From NCBI GenBank assembly GCA_019912545.1, contig JAIOIK010000021.1, positions 1 to 64,000 of the forward strand: a stretch of DNA of 64,000 nucleotides, in the 5' to 3' direction. The number at the start of each line of letters is the position of its first letter. Position 1 is the first letter of the stretch. The notes under the pieces were generated by a model. It made no database searches. It was not told where the DNA came from and worked only from the letters and a program-made list of their open reading frames with translations. Source of the DNA: Ignavibacteria bacterium. Lineage in GTDB: Bacteria; Bacteroidota; Ignavibacteria; Tepidaquicellales; OLB5. Shown here one piece after another: positions 8,841-17,903 of this stretch. The position numbers and the translations under genes were made by a program.

Positions 8841-8890
8841 TTATTTCCACGTCCGCACTTTTACGTCGCCGTATGGATATCAAGGTTGAA
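8841..8890 (-). pseudogene. Remnant of a second copy of the 3' end of the 9341-10159 gene
   Basis: These 50 bases match 9341-9390, exactly 500 bp downstream, over the last codons and stop of the minus-strand gene. About nine bases differ, one of them a single-base deletion that breaks the frame. The encoded tail K-V-R-T-W-K-stop is shared. No similarity continues upstream of it, so only the tail survives. Confidence 0.6.
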
Positions 8891-8949
8891 CACATTTCAA
8901 AATATAAGTATATTAAGATAATTATATCTTCCCAAATTGAAATATAACA

Positions 8950-9288
8950 ATGAACGAAATCAAAAGATTCAGAGAAATTTATGCTCTTATTTGGAAGGCA
9001 AATGAGCCGGATGAGACTTTTAAACAGCAAGAATTTGATTCACGTATACCAAAACTCATGGAATGGTTGAAAAGTCTGCATAAATCGGGTAAACTTGTTG
9101 CCTGCGGTGGTGGTGGATTTCAAGACCGCCCTGGCGGGCTTACTTTGATAAATTCATCTTCACCTGAAGAAGCATTAGAAATGAGTTCAGGTAACCCGAT
9201 GAATGAGATTGGAACTACCGAGATAATGATTTGGGATGTTTATTTTGCCAATATCAATGAAATTGAAATGGAAAGTAAACTAAAATAA
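8950..9288 (+). CDS. YCII-related (YciI-like) domain protein, 112 aa
   Basis: A single small alpha/beta domain. The middle reads KSGKLVACGGGGFQDRPGG followed by a polar strand and SSSPEEALEM, and a C-terminal strand reads EIMIWDVYF. This fits YCII-type dimeric alpha-beta barrels, where a conserved His/Asp pair is often catalytic; here the usual His is not evident. No signal peptide, so cytoplasmic. It sits alone between two minus-strand copies of the same gene tail, suggesting it arrived by a local insertion. Substrate unknown. Confidence 0.65.
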   Translation: MNEIKRFREIYALIWKANEPDETFKQQEFDSRIPKLMEWLKSLHKSGKLVACGGGGFQDRPGGLTLINSSSPEEALEMSSGNPMNEIGTTEIMIWDVYFANINEIEMESKLK

Positions 9289-9340
9289 CAAGAAAGTTAT
9301 TCAAGCAGGAAATGTTTAGTTTTCCCGGAAATTAATAACA

Positions 9341-10159
9341 TTACTTCCATGTCCGCACTTTTACGTCGCCATAAGGATAGTCAACTTTGAAATCCAGATA
9401 GCTTTGGTTCAGGTTAACTGATTCAAGCGATACTCTGAAATACTCACCCTGCTTCGGGCGCCTGATCTCGATCTTTTTAGCGTATGAGCCTGTGCCGTAA
9501 TTTGAGAAATTTGAAAACTCAAAAGAGATCAGAGTCAGTCCCTTGCTGCTTAAATAAATATATTTGTAAACCGAGTAATTATCCTTATCAACCCAGTATT
9601 TTCTTGTTATCGTTCCGCGTTTTAGCGAAAGGACATACTGGTTTCCTTCTTCAGACATTTCCAGAATATCTTTTTTCCCTTTGGATATTCTTACAGTTCC
9701 CGAAAACGAATTCAGCATATCATCAAAAGTGCAGCGAATTCGGGTTAATGTTCCTATGTTCAGAATTGTGGTTGAGCCCGTTGTAACAACATCGTTAAGG
9801 TCATCAAAAAATGTGAACCTATCGCGGTTAAAATGTGCAACAGCTGCGTCAATTCCAAGCGGTCCTTCTATCTTAAACCAAAGGTCATTTTTTTTCTTAA
9901 CGTGGATCTCTATATCACCCGTTTCGTCTATCTTGGGTGTTTTTATCTTTATCTCACCTGATGAAATAATATTATCAATTTCCGCCGCCCTGCTGTTGAC
10001 CTCTTTTATTATTCTTGAAATTTCAAGCTTTACCGGATCGGTTTCCGTTACTTGTACAGTATCCTCGGCTACTTTTATAGTATCCTGTTCATCCTGAGCA
10101 AGCAGTGGGGTAAAATTTAAAGTAATGAGAAATAAAAATGAGCAAAAAAGAGTTTTCAT
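9341..10159 (-). CDS. LolA-like outer-membrane lipoprotein-sorting family protein
   Basis: 272 residues. Signal peptide at 1-21 (MKTLFCSFLFLITLNFTPLL, then AQ). From residue about 50 the pattern is one of a LolA-type half-barrel: an alpha helix (EISRIIKEVNSRAAEIDNI), then strands in 'GEIKIKTPKIDETGDIEIHV', 'KNDLWFKIEGPLGIDAAVAH' and 'YVLSLKRGTITRKYWVD'. This family carries lipids or lipoproteins across the periplasm; the exact cargo is unknown. It is monocistronic and divergent from aspA. Its 3' end is partly duplicated at 8841. A DUF4292-type assignment is likely but not proven by eye. Confidence 0.6.
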   Translation of the reverse strand: MKTLFCSFLFLITLNFTPLLAQDEQDTIKVAEDTVQVTETDPVKLEISRIIKEVNSRAAEIDNIISSGEIKIKTPKIDETGDIEIHVKKKNDLWFKIEGPLGIDAAVAHFNRDRFTFFDDLNDVVTTGSTTILNIGTLTRIRCTFDDMLNSFSGTVRISKGKKDILEMSEEGNQYVLSLKRGTITRKYWVDKDNYSVYKYIYLSSKGLTLISFEFSNFSNYGTGSYAKKIEIRRPKQGEYFRVSLESVNLNQSYLDFKVDYPYGDVKVRTWK

Positions 10160-10209
10160 GGAATTTTGTCTATAACTAATAATAATTAATCATTAAATTA
10201 ATGAATATT

Positions 10210-10237
10210 TTGAAACAAATCATCACTTTAATATAGT
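10210..10237 (+). promoter_or_regulatory. Promoter for aspA
   Basis: TTGAAA at 10210-10215, 16-base spacer, TATAGT at 10232-10237. The predicted start is about 50 bases before the aspA ATG, which has an AAGGAC ribosome site. Confidence 0.5.
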
Positions 10238-10291
10238 AGTTTTTAATACCAGTAAATATCACAATTCTAGTCGAAAGGACAGCAAATTCAG

Positions 10292-11680
10292 ATGAAAACC
10301 CGCATTGAGAAAGACTCCCTAGGCGAGATACAGATCCCGTTAGATGCATATTACGGCGTACAGACACAAAGAGCGGTGGAAAACTTCCCAGTCAGCGGAT
10401 GGAAGGCACATCCTGTTATGGTTGATTCCTATGTTTACATAAAAAAAGCCGCAGCAATTACAAATGCAGAGATCGGGCTGCTGGATAAGAAAGTAGCCGG
10501 CGCAATTGTTAAAGCAGCAGATGAAGTACTTGGCGGTAAGCACCGCGATCATTTTGTTGTAGATGTTTACCAGGCGGGTGCAGGGACATCTCATAATATG
10601 AACACCAATGAAGTGCTGGCAAATCGTGGAGTAGAAATACTGGGCGGAAAAAAGGGGGATTACGCTCTTATCAACCCGAATGATCATGTTAATATGGCGC
10701 AATCAACCAACGATACTTTCCCAACTGCAATGAGGCTAGCCTCGCTTATAATGGTACAGAGATTGCTGCCGGTAATAAAACATTTTCAGGCAACGCTTGC
10801 AAAGAAATCCAGACAGTTCAGTAAAGTGGTTAAATCCGGAAGGACACACCTGCAGGATGCCTCGCCGATCACACTAGGGCAGGAGTTTGAAGGATATGCA
10901 GAGATCGTAAGCAAGCATTACGAACTTATTTCATCAACGCAGAAACATTTAGCAGAGCTTGGCATAGGCGGTACTGCGGTTGGTACGGGACTCAACACCC
11001 ATATTAGATACCGCAGCCTGATGACAAAGAACCTTTCAAAAGTAACGGGCCTGAAACTAAAACCGACCCGCAATTATTTCGAGGCAATGCAAAGTATGCT
11101 GCCATTTATGGAGCTATCATCAGCGGTAAATAATTTTGCAATTGATATGACGAAGATAACCAATGATCTCCGTTTACTTGCTTCCGGTCCTACAACAGGG
11201 TTTGCAGAAATTATTATGCCGGCAGTTCAGCCGGGGTCTTCTATCATGCCGGGAAAAGTAAATCCTTCAATGGCTGAAATGATGAACCAGGTTCTCTTTC
11301 AGGTCATGGGTAATAACCATACTGTAATGATGTGTTCCCAGGCAGGGCAATTAGAACTGAACGTTATGATGCCTGTTATGATATTTAATATTGTCTGGAT
11401 GATAGAAATTCTAAAAAATGCACTTAAAGTATTTGATGATAAATGTGTTGCCGGACTTGTTGCTGATGAAAAAAAATGCCGTGACTATGCCGAGAAATCC
11501 ATCAGCATAGTAACTGCTCTGAATCCTATAATAGGGTATGCCAGAGCGGCTGAAATTGCCAAAGAAGCTGTGAAAACGCACAGGTCGATTATGGATGTAA
11601 TACGCTCTAAGAACATTATGCCTGAAAAAGAGCTTAATAAGGTACTGGACCTGGTGAAACTTACAAAGCCAGGGCTGTAG
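10292..11680 (+). CDS. aspA: Aspartate ammonia-lyase (or class II fumarase-like)
   Basis: 462 residues. The product carries the fumarase/aspartase hallmark GSSIMPGKVN (residues 315-324), whose serine loop closes over the substrate, and DVYQAGAGTSHNMNTNEVLA at 91-110. N-P-N-D-H-V-N occurs at 128-134. The AspA-like form of the last two motifs is the reason for calling aspartase (L-aspartate to fumarate plus ammonia) over fumarase. Length matches the family. It has its own promoter and is followed by a repeat and then alr. A class II fumarate hydratase is the alternative. Confidence 0.82.
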   Translation: MKTRIEKDSLGEIQIPLDAYYGVQTQRAVENFPVSGWKAHPVMVDSYVYIKKAAAITNAEIGLLDKKVAGAIVKAADEVLGGKHRDHFVVDVYQAGAGTSHNMNTNEVLANRGVEILGGKKGDYALINPNDHVNMAQSTNDTFPTAMRLASLIMVQRLLPVIKHFQATLAKKSRQFSKVVKSGRTHLQDASPITLGQEFEGYAEIVSKHYELISSTQKHLAELGIGGTAVGTGLNTHIRYRSLMTKNLSKVTGLKLKPTRNYFEAMQSMLPFMELSSAVNNFAIDMTKITNDLRLLASGPTTGFAEIIMPAVQPGSSIMPGKVNPSMAEMMNQVLFQVMGNNHTVMMCSQAGQLELNVMMPVMIFNIVWMIEILKNALKVFDDKCVAGLVADEKKCRDYAEKSISIVTALNPIIGYARAAEIAKEAVKTHRSIMDVIRSKNIMPEKELNKVLDLVKLTKPGL

Positions 11681-11741
11681 GTTTTGATATTATGGAGTCC
11701 TCCATAAATCGAAGAGACTCTGCTTAAACTAAATTATGTAT

Positions 11742-11762
11742 AGATTCCCGCTTTCGCGGGAA
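11742..11762. repeat. Palindromic repeat copy before alr
   Basis: AGATTCCCGCTTTCGCGGGAA, a copy of the GTCAT/ATCCA hairpin family also at 4037 and 53638. It lies within 15 bases of the alr start codon, so it could influence its expression. Confidence 0.6.
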
Positions 11763-11772
11763 CAGGAACAAT

Positions 11773-12921
11773 TTGAATCCAACACGCGCAGAAATAGATT
11801 TTTCGAAGCTTGCATTTAATGTGGAGCAGATACGAAGGCATATTCATGGCGAGTATCCTAGACGTAAAATAAAAATTTGCGGCGTAGTTAAAGCAAATGC
11901 ATACGGCCACGGAATTGAACCGGTGAGCAAAAAACTGGTTGAGCTTGGAATAGATTTTCTTGGAGTTGCAAACTATGATGAAGCAATTAAACTCAGAAAC
12001 GAAATACCCAATACCCCTATACTGGTTTTTGGAACGCTGATACACTCAAAACTGGAGCCTGCAAAGTATGTTTCGATCCTTCACAAACATAACTTGACCG
12101 CAACAGTAGCCTCTTATGATACTGCTAAATTTATAAACGATTACAGCCGGCGCTTTAAGAATAAATTTAAGATTCACATAGAAGTAGATACAGGTATGCG
12201 CCGTATAGGGCTTGATTACAGGCGCGCTTACCGCAATATTATGCGTATAGCCGCGCTTAGAAATCTTGAGCTTGAAGGAATATTTACGCATTTTGCATCA
12301 TCTGAAGAGAAAAATAAATCATTTTCCCGCCTGCAGTTAACAAGGTTCTATAAACTGCTTGGTGATCTGAAGAAAGCAGGAATAGAATTTCCGATAATAC
12401 ACGCAGCTAACAGCGGGGGAGTGCTGGATCTGAAAGATTCGTACTTCAATATGGTTCGTCCAGGACTTTTATTATACGGCTATTACCCCGGAAGCGGAGT
12501 TAGAAATAAAATTGAGCTGAAACCTATAATGAACCTGAAATCGAAGGTTACCTATATAAAAAAAATTGAAGAGGGCGAAAGCGTTTCGTATAACAGGAAG
12601 TTCTTTGCGAAAAAGCCTGAGTTCATCGGTTCAATTCCCATCGGTTACGGAGATGGTTATTGGCGGAGGCTTACAAACAGATCAAAAGTGCAGATCGGAA
12701 AAAAGCTTTACCGCCAGGTTGGAGCAGTAACTATGGACTGGATAATGGTTGAGCTTGGTTCACGATATAATATTGCGATCGGGGATGATGTATTGCTGAT
12801 GGGTGAAGATAACGGCGTCAATCTAGGGGCTGATAAACTTGCTAAGATGTGCGGGACAATTCCATACGAAATATTATGTGCGGTTGCTGATAGGGTTGAA
12901 AGAGTTTACCTGAATTATTAG
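11773..12921 (+). CDS. alr: Alanine racemase
   Basis: 382 residues, starting at TTG with AGGA upstream. The PLP-binding lysine is K40 in VVKANAYGHG. A second conserved stretch, SVSYNRKFFAKKP, holds the catalytic tyrosine that acts from the opposite face. The later GYGDGYWR and AVTMDWIMVELG also match alanine racemases. It converts L-alanine to D-alanine for peptidoglycan, in the cytoplasm. The gene may be co-transcribed with the GxxExxY cassette and the acidic protein after it. No truncation. Confidence 0.93.
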   Translation: MNPTRAEIDFSKLAFNVEQIRRHIHGEYPRRKIKICGVVKANAYGHGIEPVSKKLVELGIDFLGVANYDEAIKLRNEIPNTPILVFGTLIHSKLEPAKYVSILHKHNLTATVASYDTAKFINDYSRRFKNKFKIHIEVDTGMRRIGLDYRRAYRNIMRIAALRNLELEGIFTHFASSEEKNKSFSRLQLTRFYKLLGDLKKAGIEFPIIHAANSGGVLDLKDSYFNMVRPGLLLYGYYPGSGVRNKIELKPIMNLKSKVTYIKKIEEGESVSYNRKFFAKKPEFIGSIPIGYGDGYWRRLTNRSKVQIGKKLYRQVGAVTMDWIMVELGSRYNIAIGDDVLLMGEDNGVNLGADKLAKMCGTIPYEILCAVADRVERVYLNY

Positions 12922-12941
12922 AATATTATGATAATGATATA

Positions 12942-13386
12942 TTAACCGCAAAGACACAAAGGCGCAAAGATATGGACAAAGGGAAATTAAACGAGCTATC
13001 CAAGGTTTTATTGGATTCCTGCATTGAAGTTCATAAGTTAATGGGTCCGGGTCTGCTTGAATCTGTTTATGAAGTTTGTTTGCTAAAAGAACTTGAAATT
13101 AGAAATATTAGAGCAGAAGGGCAAGTGCCGGTTGCATTGCATTACAAAGGATTTGAACTTTTAAAAGATTTTAGAATTGATATCTTAGTAGAAGATGAAA
13201 TAATTATTGAAGTTAAAGCTTGTGACCAGTTGCTACCGGTGCACGAAACTCAATTAATTTCGTATTTAAAATTAACAAACAAAAAATTAGGATTTCTGGT
13301 CAACTTTAAACAAAAATTACTAAAAGAAGGATTCAGAAGATTTGTGAATAATTTTTGAACTTTGCGTCTCTGCGTCTTTGCGGTAA
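12942..13386 (+). mobile_element. Compact GxxExxY cassette with terminal inverted repeats
   Basis: A 28-bp end (TTAACCGCAAAGACACAAAG plus GCGCAAAG) at 12942-12969 is mirrored at 13360-13386 by its reverse complement with about three mismatches. Between them lies only the GxxExxY gene. A solitary related end occurs at 47802-47830. No target-site duplication is obvious. The cassette boundary falls 9 bases before the next gene's ATG. Mobility is inferred from the layout, not shown. Confidence 0.6.
12972..13358 (+). CDS. GxxExxY protein (PD-(D/E)XK nuclease-like)
   Basis: 128 residues. The name-giving motif is GPGLLESVYEVCL at about residues 26-38. A later stretch, D-F-R-I-D-I-L-V-E-D-E followed by I-I-I-E-V-K-A, gives the Asp and ExK of a PD-(D/E)XK core. 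The rest matches the usual length of the family. Its role is unknown in general. It sits inside inverted repeats, consistent with a mobile gene rather than a partner of alr. It starts three bases after the left repeat. Confidence 0.85.
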   Translation: MDKGKLNELSKVLLDSCIEVHKLMGPGLLESVYEVCLLKELEIRNIRAEGQVPVALHYKGFELLKDFRIDILVEDEIIIEVKACDQLLPVHETQLISYLKLTNKKLGFLVNFKQKLLKEGFRRFVNNF

Positions 13387-13394
13387 AAGAAAAA

Positions 13395-15203
13395 ATGACA
13401 TTCAAAAAAGATTACGTAAACTACCTGCTTTATACAGTTATCAATTCGTCTGCTAACGGACTGAAGGAAAACTACCGCTTAAGGAAACTTGTTGACAGCA
13501 TTATGCTGATTGATGACATAATGAAGATTACTTACCTTATCGGCAAGACCGCGGGACTGGATATGCTTTTTAAATATATCCTGTACATCTCCGATAAGAT
13601 TGATAAATCACAGGTAACAGTCTTTAATCTGAAGGATAATTTTGAATACGACAGACGAAATCTCGAGAAGATCTGCGGGAAGATAAACCAATACAGGAGT
13701 GAAAGTCATGATACAATTGATATTATAGAAGAAGAATCCGCTTCTGTTTCAACAGGAGATATTTCCGGCAAATTGAGCGAAGATGAAGATGGTACTGATG
13801 TTAATGCTGAGGATTCAGCAGATAACATTATGGATATTGAGAACACTTCCGGATCAGGTGAGGATGATTCTGCAGAAAGCGATGATAGTAAGCTTACTTT
13901 GATAGAAAATGTTGAAAGCTATACAGGTGATGCTGAAGTATTTGAGCTGGATAGCATCAGTGAGTCCGTTGAAAACTCAGGATTGGAAGAAAATAATGCT
14001 TCAACGGGTGATGATGATGAAAAAGATGAAGGATTTAGCAATGTTGATGATGCTGAAATAGAAGAAGAGACCGATGATACAGTTGGCAATGATGCCGAAA
14101 ACGAAGTATTTGAGCTTGATGATGAAGATGATATTCCAGAAGACCTGCCTGAGCTGGAGATTGAAGTTCATAAACCTGTCGGAGCTTCAAATGAAGTAGA
14201 GCACATTAAGGAAGAAACCATTACAAACGAAGCATATAATAAATTCGAAACCAAGTTCTTCGAGGAAGTAAAGATACTTGAAAAATTGTTTGCCACAATT
14301 GAAAAAGACTGCAAAACAGATGATAATGGCAAACTGCATGAAAAATGCCTGCAAAGCTTAACCGAGATCATCGGAATTTCCAGCGAGCTTTCGAACCTTT
14401 CCCGGCAGCTTTCATTTGATCTTATTGCGGATATTTTCCTAACAATGAATATTTACTTTACAAAAGCGATTTCTCAGCCTGCTATTTTAACGGGAGAGAG
14501 GATAAAGCTTCTGGATTCTTCGCTTGCACTTGTAAATAGCCTTATAAAAGGCGAAGATTATCTTAATTATGATACAATTGTGGACAAGATGGAGGCAATG
14601 AAAGCTGATCTCAGCAGAGCCCCCGAAAAAGATTACCCTCTCGGCGAAGAAATTGATGTAAAGGATAATTATAAAGAGCCAGAAGCTGAAGTGCAGAATA
14701 ATCTTTCCTCAGAAGAGAATGTGCAGGTGTACAAGGAAGCAAACGTATCTGAAGATAGTACCGAGAGCACTAAGATTGAGTTTATCCCGCTTGTTAAAAA
14801 ACCGGCATTGAAGCAATCACAATTGGATTCCGCTGTATTTAAGCTGAAATACCTTATCAGGGAATTTGAAAAGACTTTTAACGCGATCAATAACTTAAAG
14901 GGTGAATACAGCAAGTTTGATGCTCATGAGAAGATCAGCGAGCTTAACAATGCCCTGAGGCTGATCGCTAAAATTTCAGCAATTATTAAACAGCAGGATG
15001 TGCTGAAACTTGCCGAGGTTACTTATGTATTCCTAAAGTATGTTAAAGATTACAGGATGGATCTTCAGGAAGCAGAGATACAGCAAATAATCAAATACAT
15101 TATATTTACATTCAAGATGCTTTTGACCAGCCGGAAGCCTGAAGATTTCAACGTGTTGGTGCAGCATTTGAATAATCCCGTTAAGATCTTCGCAGATTCA
15201 TAA
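13395..15203 (+). CDS. Acidic hypothetical protein of 602 aa
   Basis: The ATG at 13395 (MTFKKDYVNYLLYTV) is used; an upstream in-frame start would lie inside the cassette's inverted repeat. Residues 1-105 are helical. Residues about 110-265 are extremely rich in D, E, S and G, with near-repeats such as EVFELD. The rest forms two helical blocks, about 270-400 and 475-602. These last blocks resemble degenerate HPt/CheA-P1-like four-helix bundles, without an obvious phospho-accepting His. There is no signal peptide. It sits 18 bases upstream of manC. I do not recognise the family. A scaffolding role is a guess. Confidence 0.7.
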   Translation: MTFKKDYVNYLLYTVINSSANGLKENYRLRKLVDSIMLIDDIMKITYLIGKTAGLDMLFKYILYISDKIDKSQVTVFNLKDNFEYDRRNLEKICGKINQYRSESHDTIDIIEEESASVSTGDISGKLSEDEDGTDVNAEDSADNIMDIENTSGSGEDDSAESDDSKLTLIENVESYTGDAEVFELDSISESVENSGLEENNASTGDDDEKDEGFSNVDDAEIEEETDDTVGNDAENEVFELDDEDDIPEDLPELEIEVHKPVGASNEVEHIKEETITNEAYNKFETKFFEEVKILEKLFATIEKDCKTDDNGKLHEKCLQSLTEIIGISSELSNLSRQLSFDLIADIFLTMNIYFTKAISQPAILTGERIKLLDSSLALVNSLIKGEDYLNYDTIVDKMEAMKADLSRAPEKDYPLGEEIDVKDNYKEPEAEVQNNLSSEENVQVYKEANVSEDSTESTKIEFIPLVKKPALKQSQLDSAVFKLKYLIREFEKTFNAINNLKGEYSKFDAHEKISELNNALRLIAKISAIIKQQDVLKLAEVTYVFLKYVKDYRMDLQEAEIQQIIKYIIFTFKMLLTSRKPEDFNVLVQHLNNPVKIFADS

Positions 15204-15221
15204 GAATAGAAAAGGTAAACT

Positions 15222-16310
15222 ATGAAATCATACGCAATAGTTATGGCAGGTGGAGTGGGTGCAAGGTTTTGGCCCTACGGTACCTCAAGGCTGCCCAAAC
15301 AGTTCCTGCCCATAGCTAACTCTAACGATACAATGCTTCAGCTTACTATTAAACGGCTGCATGATATTATTCCGTTAAACCAGGTTTTTGTTGTAACAAA
15401 TAAACAGTATGTTGACCTGGTGAAAAAACAGCTTCCTAAAATACCTAAAGAGAATATTATCGGCGAACCTGTTGGCAGAAATACTGCTCCGTGCATCGGG
15501 CTTGCTTCAATTATATTACGGCAGTATGAAGAAAAGGCGAAGATGTTCGTTATCCCTGCCGATCACATTATAGAAAACGTTGATGAGTTTACCAAAGCCG
15601 TAAACACAGGCCTGAAGTTTGTTGAAGATAAAGATGCAATTGTAACTCTTGGCATTGTGCCAACGCATCCCGAAACAGGTTACGGTTACATCCAGTTTAT
15701 AGAAGATGCTTATTACAAAGAAGGAAACAGTGGCTCTGATATCTTCCGTGTGAAAACATTTGCAGAAAAACCTACGCTTGATGTTGCAAAGGTATTTCTT
15801 GAAAGCGGAGACTTTTTGTGGAACAGCGGAATGTTCATATTCAGGGCTGATACAATGCTAAAGGAAATGGAAAATTTCCTGCCTGATCTTTACCATGCGC
15901 TTCAAAAAATAGAAAAAGCCATTCACTCGGCTAAATATCAGAACGTGCTGGAACAGGTTTTTGCAGAAATAAAGGGCATATCCATAGATTACGGCATCAT
16001 GGAAAAGGCCAAAAATGTTTATGTCATTAAAGCCGATCTTAAATGGAGCGATCTTGGCAGCTGGGATGAAGTATTCAGGCTTAGAAAAAAAGATAAAAAT
16101 GATAACGCAATAATAGGAGATAGTTTTATCAAAGACTCTCACAACAACCTTATAATGTCAACTAAAGGTTTTGTAGGAGTAATCGGCGCAGATGACCTGA
16201 TAATTATCAATACAAAAGACGGCCTTCTTATTTGCAAAAAAGACAGAAGCCAGGAAGTAAAAGAAATAGTTGACTATTTAAAAAGAAAGGGATTAAGCGA
16301 CTATATATGA
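15222..16310 (+). CDS. manC: Mannose-1-phosphate guanylyltransferase
   Basis: 362 residues, a single nucleotidyltransferase domain without the C-terminal phosphomannose isomerase fusion. The nucleotide loop is MAGGVGARFWPYG then SRLPKQFLPI at residues 8-28. FAEKPT and WNSGMF (about 187-210) and the signature Y-G-I-M-E-K, then W-S-D-L-G-S-W follow in order. It makes GDP-mannose from mannose-1-phosphate and GTP for polysaccharide or glycan synthesis. It overlaps the next gene by four bases (ATGA). Its place next to a GT9 glycosyltransferase and an O-antigen ligase fits cell-surface sugar assembly. Confidence 0.92.
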   Translation: MKSYAIVMAGGVGARFWPYGTSRLPKQFLPIANSNDTMLQLTIKRLHDIIPLNQVFVVTNKQYVDLVKKQLPKIPKENIIGEPVGRNTAPCIGLASIILRQYEEKAKMFVIPADHIIENVDEFTKAVNTGLKFVEDKDAIVTLGIVPTHPETGYGYIQFIEDAYYKEGNSGSDIFRVKTFAEKPTLDVAKVFLESGDFLWNSGMFIFRADTMLKEMENFLPDLYHALQKIEKAIHSAKYQNVLEQVFAEIKGISIDYGIMEKAKNVYVIKADLKWSDLGSWDEVFRLRKKDKNDNAIIGDSFIKDSHNNLIMSTKGFVGVIGADDLIIINTKDGLLICKKDRSQEVKEIVDYLKRKGLSDYI

Positions 16311-16705
16311 TAAGCAAAATTTCACATTTAGGCATAGCAGTAAAAGACCTTAAGACAGCTTCTGAAATGTACAAAAAACTCCTTCAATCAGAACCTTCCG
16401 AAATAGAGTATGTAGAAGAGCAGAAAGTGAATGTTGTTAAATTCAATGTTGGTGAATCCACAATTGAGCTTCTGGAAGGTACCTCGGAGGACTCTCCAAT
16501 CACAAAATTCATAGAAAAACGCGGAGAGGGAATTCATCACGTTGCATATGAATCTGATGATGTAGTTAGTGATCTTAAACGGCTTGATGAATCCGGTTTT
16601 GAGCTTATCAATAAGGAGCCGCGTGTCGGTTCTGATAATATGCTTATTGCTTTTGTTAAGCCAAAATCAGTTGGCGGAGTGCTAACCGAAGTTTGCCAGC
16701 ATTAA
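16307..16705 (+). CDS. mce: Methylmalonyl-CoA epimerase
   Basis: 132 residues, one glyoxalase/VOC-type domain. The start reads ISKISHLGIAVKDL, where His7 is the first metal ligand. The later GEGIHHVAYES (with a His pair) and a C-terminal GVLTEVCQ with Glu give the remaining ligands. It swaps (2S)- and (2R)-methylmalonyl-CoA in propionate metabolism. Its four-base overlap with manC suggests translational coupling, although the two functions are unrelated. Confidence 0.9.
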   Translation: MISKISHLGIAVKDLKTASEMYKKLLQSEPSEIEYVEEQKVNVVKFNVGESTIELLEGTSEDSPITKFIEKRGEGIHHVAYESDDVVSDLKRLDESGFELINKEPRVGSDNMLIAFVKPKSVGGVLTEVCQH

Positions 16706-16721
16706 AAAACCAGATATTGGC

Positions 16722-17903
16722 TTGAAAGAACAATACTTGGTCAAATACACGGATAAAATACTTTTCATTGCAGAAGGACAGCTTGGTGATAACCTGTTAC
16801 TGGGACCCGCCTTAAGGGCATTTAAGCAAAAGTATCCAAAGAGTTCTGTGACGGTACTGATAATGCATAGAAGAAAGTACATTAAAGAAGCCGGACCTCC
16901 CGGTGATAAATTTTCTCTTATTTACGAAAGCAATTATACGGGAACCTCAGAAGTTTACAGAAATCACCCCTATGTTGATAAAGTGATAGAACTTAACAGG
17001 GAAAAAGTAAAAGAATTAAGAGGAGCTAAACGCTTAAGAGCTGAGTGGGACTGTATAAGTTATATTCGGAAATTTAAATTCTCGGCTGTTGTTTGTACTT
17101 TTCCCTCTGAAAGATTTACGACCCTGGCGTTTCTTTCTGGTATAAAAATGAGGATAGGTGACAGTAATCAGAAATTGAGTTATCTATTGAATACCAAACC
17201 TGAAAAGTGCAATAAAGACCTGAATGTCCTTGATTATTACTGCTGCCTGCTTGAACCGCTGGGCGTTAGAAGTACTTCAAACGAAACTTTTTTTAATATA
17301 TCGGAGAATGCAGAACGGTTCGCAGATAGTTTTTTTAAAGAAAACGGAATTGCAGAGTCAAAAAAAGCGATAGCTATTCATCCGGGTGCCAGCCTGAGAT
17401 CAAAACAGATGCCACCGAAGTTTTTTGCTGAACTTATGAATATGCTGATTAATGAAGATCGTTATGATGTTTTTCTTTGTTTCAGTGAATTTGACAGTGA
17501 TTATATTGATATCCTGAGGAAGTATCTGAACAAACCAGTACCGGAAGCTCAAACCCCCGTCCCGGAACTTGCCGCACTTCTGAAAAAAAGCAGCATGGCT
17601 ATTATGCCCGATTCCGGTCCGCGGCACCTAGCTGCTGCGGTTGGCACTAAGACTATTGCACTTATTCAGGACTTTGCTGAAAAAAGGTGGGAAGTCTATA
17701 GGGATGAATCCAGGCATGTTGTTATAATGTCACACAATATCTGTGATACCTGTAAAAAAGATGGAAAATGCTATGGTTACCCGCCTGATGGCGAGAAATA
17801 CGGAAGCATGTGTATGAGTTCTATACAGCCGGCAGATGTTTTTTCAAGAGTAGAATCATTATTAAATAATAAGTATTTTTCAGAAATGAATGAAAATAAA
17901 TGA
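16722..17903 (+). CDS. Glycosyltransferase family 9 (heptosyltransferase-like)
   Basis: 393 residues from TTG at 16722. The N-terminal Rossmann part has an LGDNLLLGPALRAFKQKYPKS-type opening (with D in the LGD loop). The C-terminal half has AIHPGASLRSKQMPPKFFAEL-type nucleotide binding near residue 217 and MPDSGPRHLAAAVGT near 295, both hallmarks of ADP-heptose:LPS transferases. Cysteines follow (C-D-T-C-K-K-D-G-K-C) and may bind a metal or be structural. It probably adds a sugar during lipopolysaccharide or glycan assembly at the inner membrane. It overlaps the following gene by four bases. Confidence 0.85.
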   Translation: MKEQYLVKYTDKILFIAEGQLGDNLLLGPALRAFKQKYPKSSVTVLIMHRRKYIKEAGPPGDKFSLIYESNYTGTSEVYRNHPYVDKVIELNREKVKELRGAKRLRAEWDCISYIRKFKFSAVVCTFPSERFTTLAFLSGIKMRIGDSNQKLSYLLNTKPEKCNKDLNVLDYYCCLLEPLGVRSTSNETFFNISENAERFADSFFKENGIAESKKAIAIHPGASLRSKQMPPKFFAELMNMLINEDRYDVFLCFSEFDSDYIDILRKYLNKPVPEAQTPVPELAALLKKSSMAIMPDSGPRHLAAAVGTKTIALIQDFAEKRWEVYRDESRHVVIMSHNICDTCKKDGKCYGYPPDGEKYGSMCMSSIQPADVFSRVESLLNNKYFSEMNENK

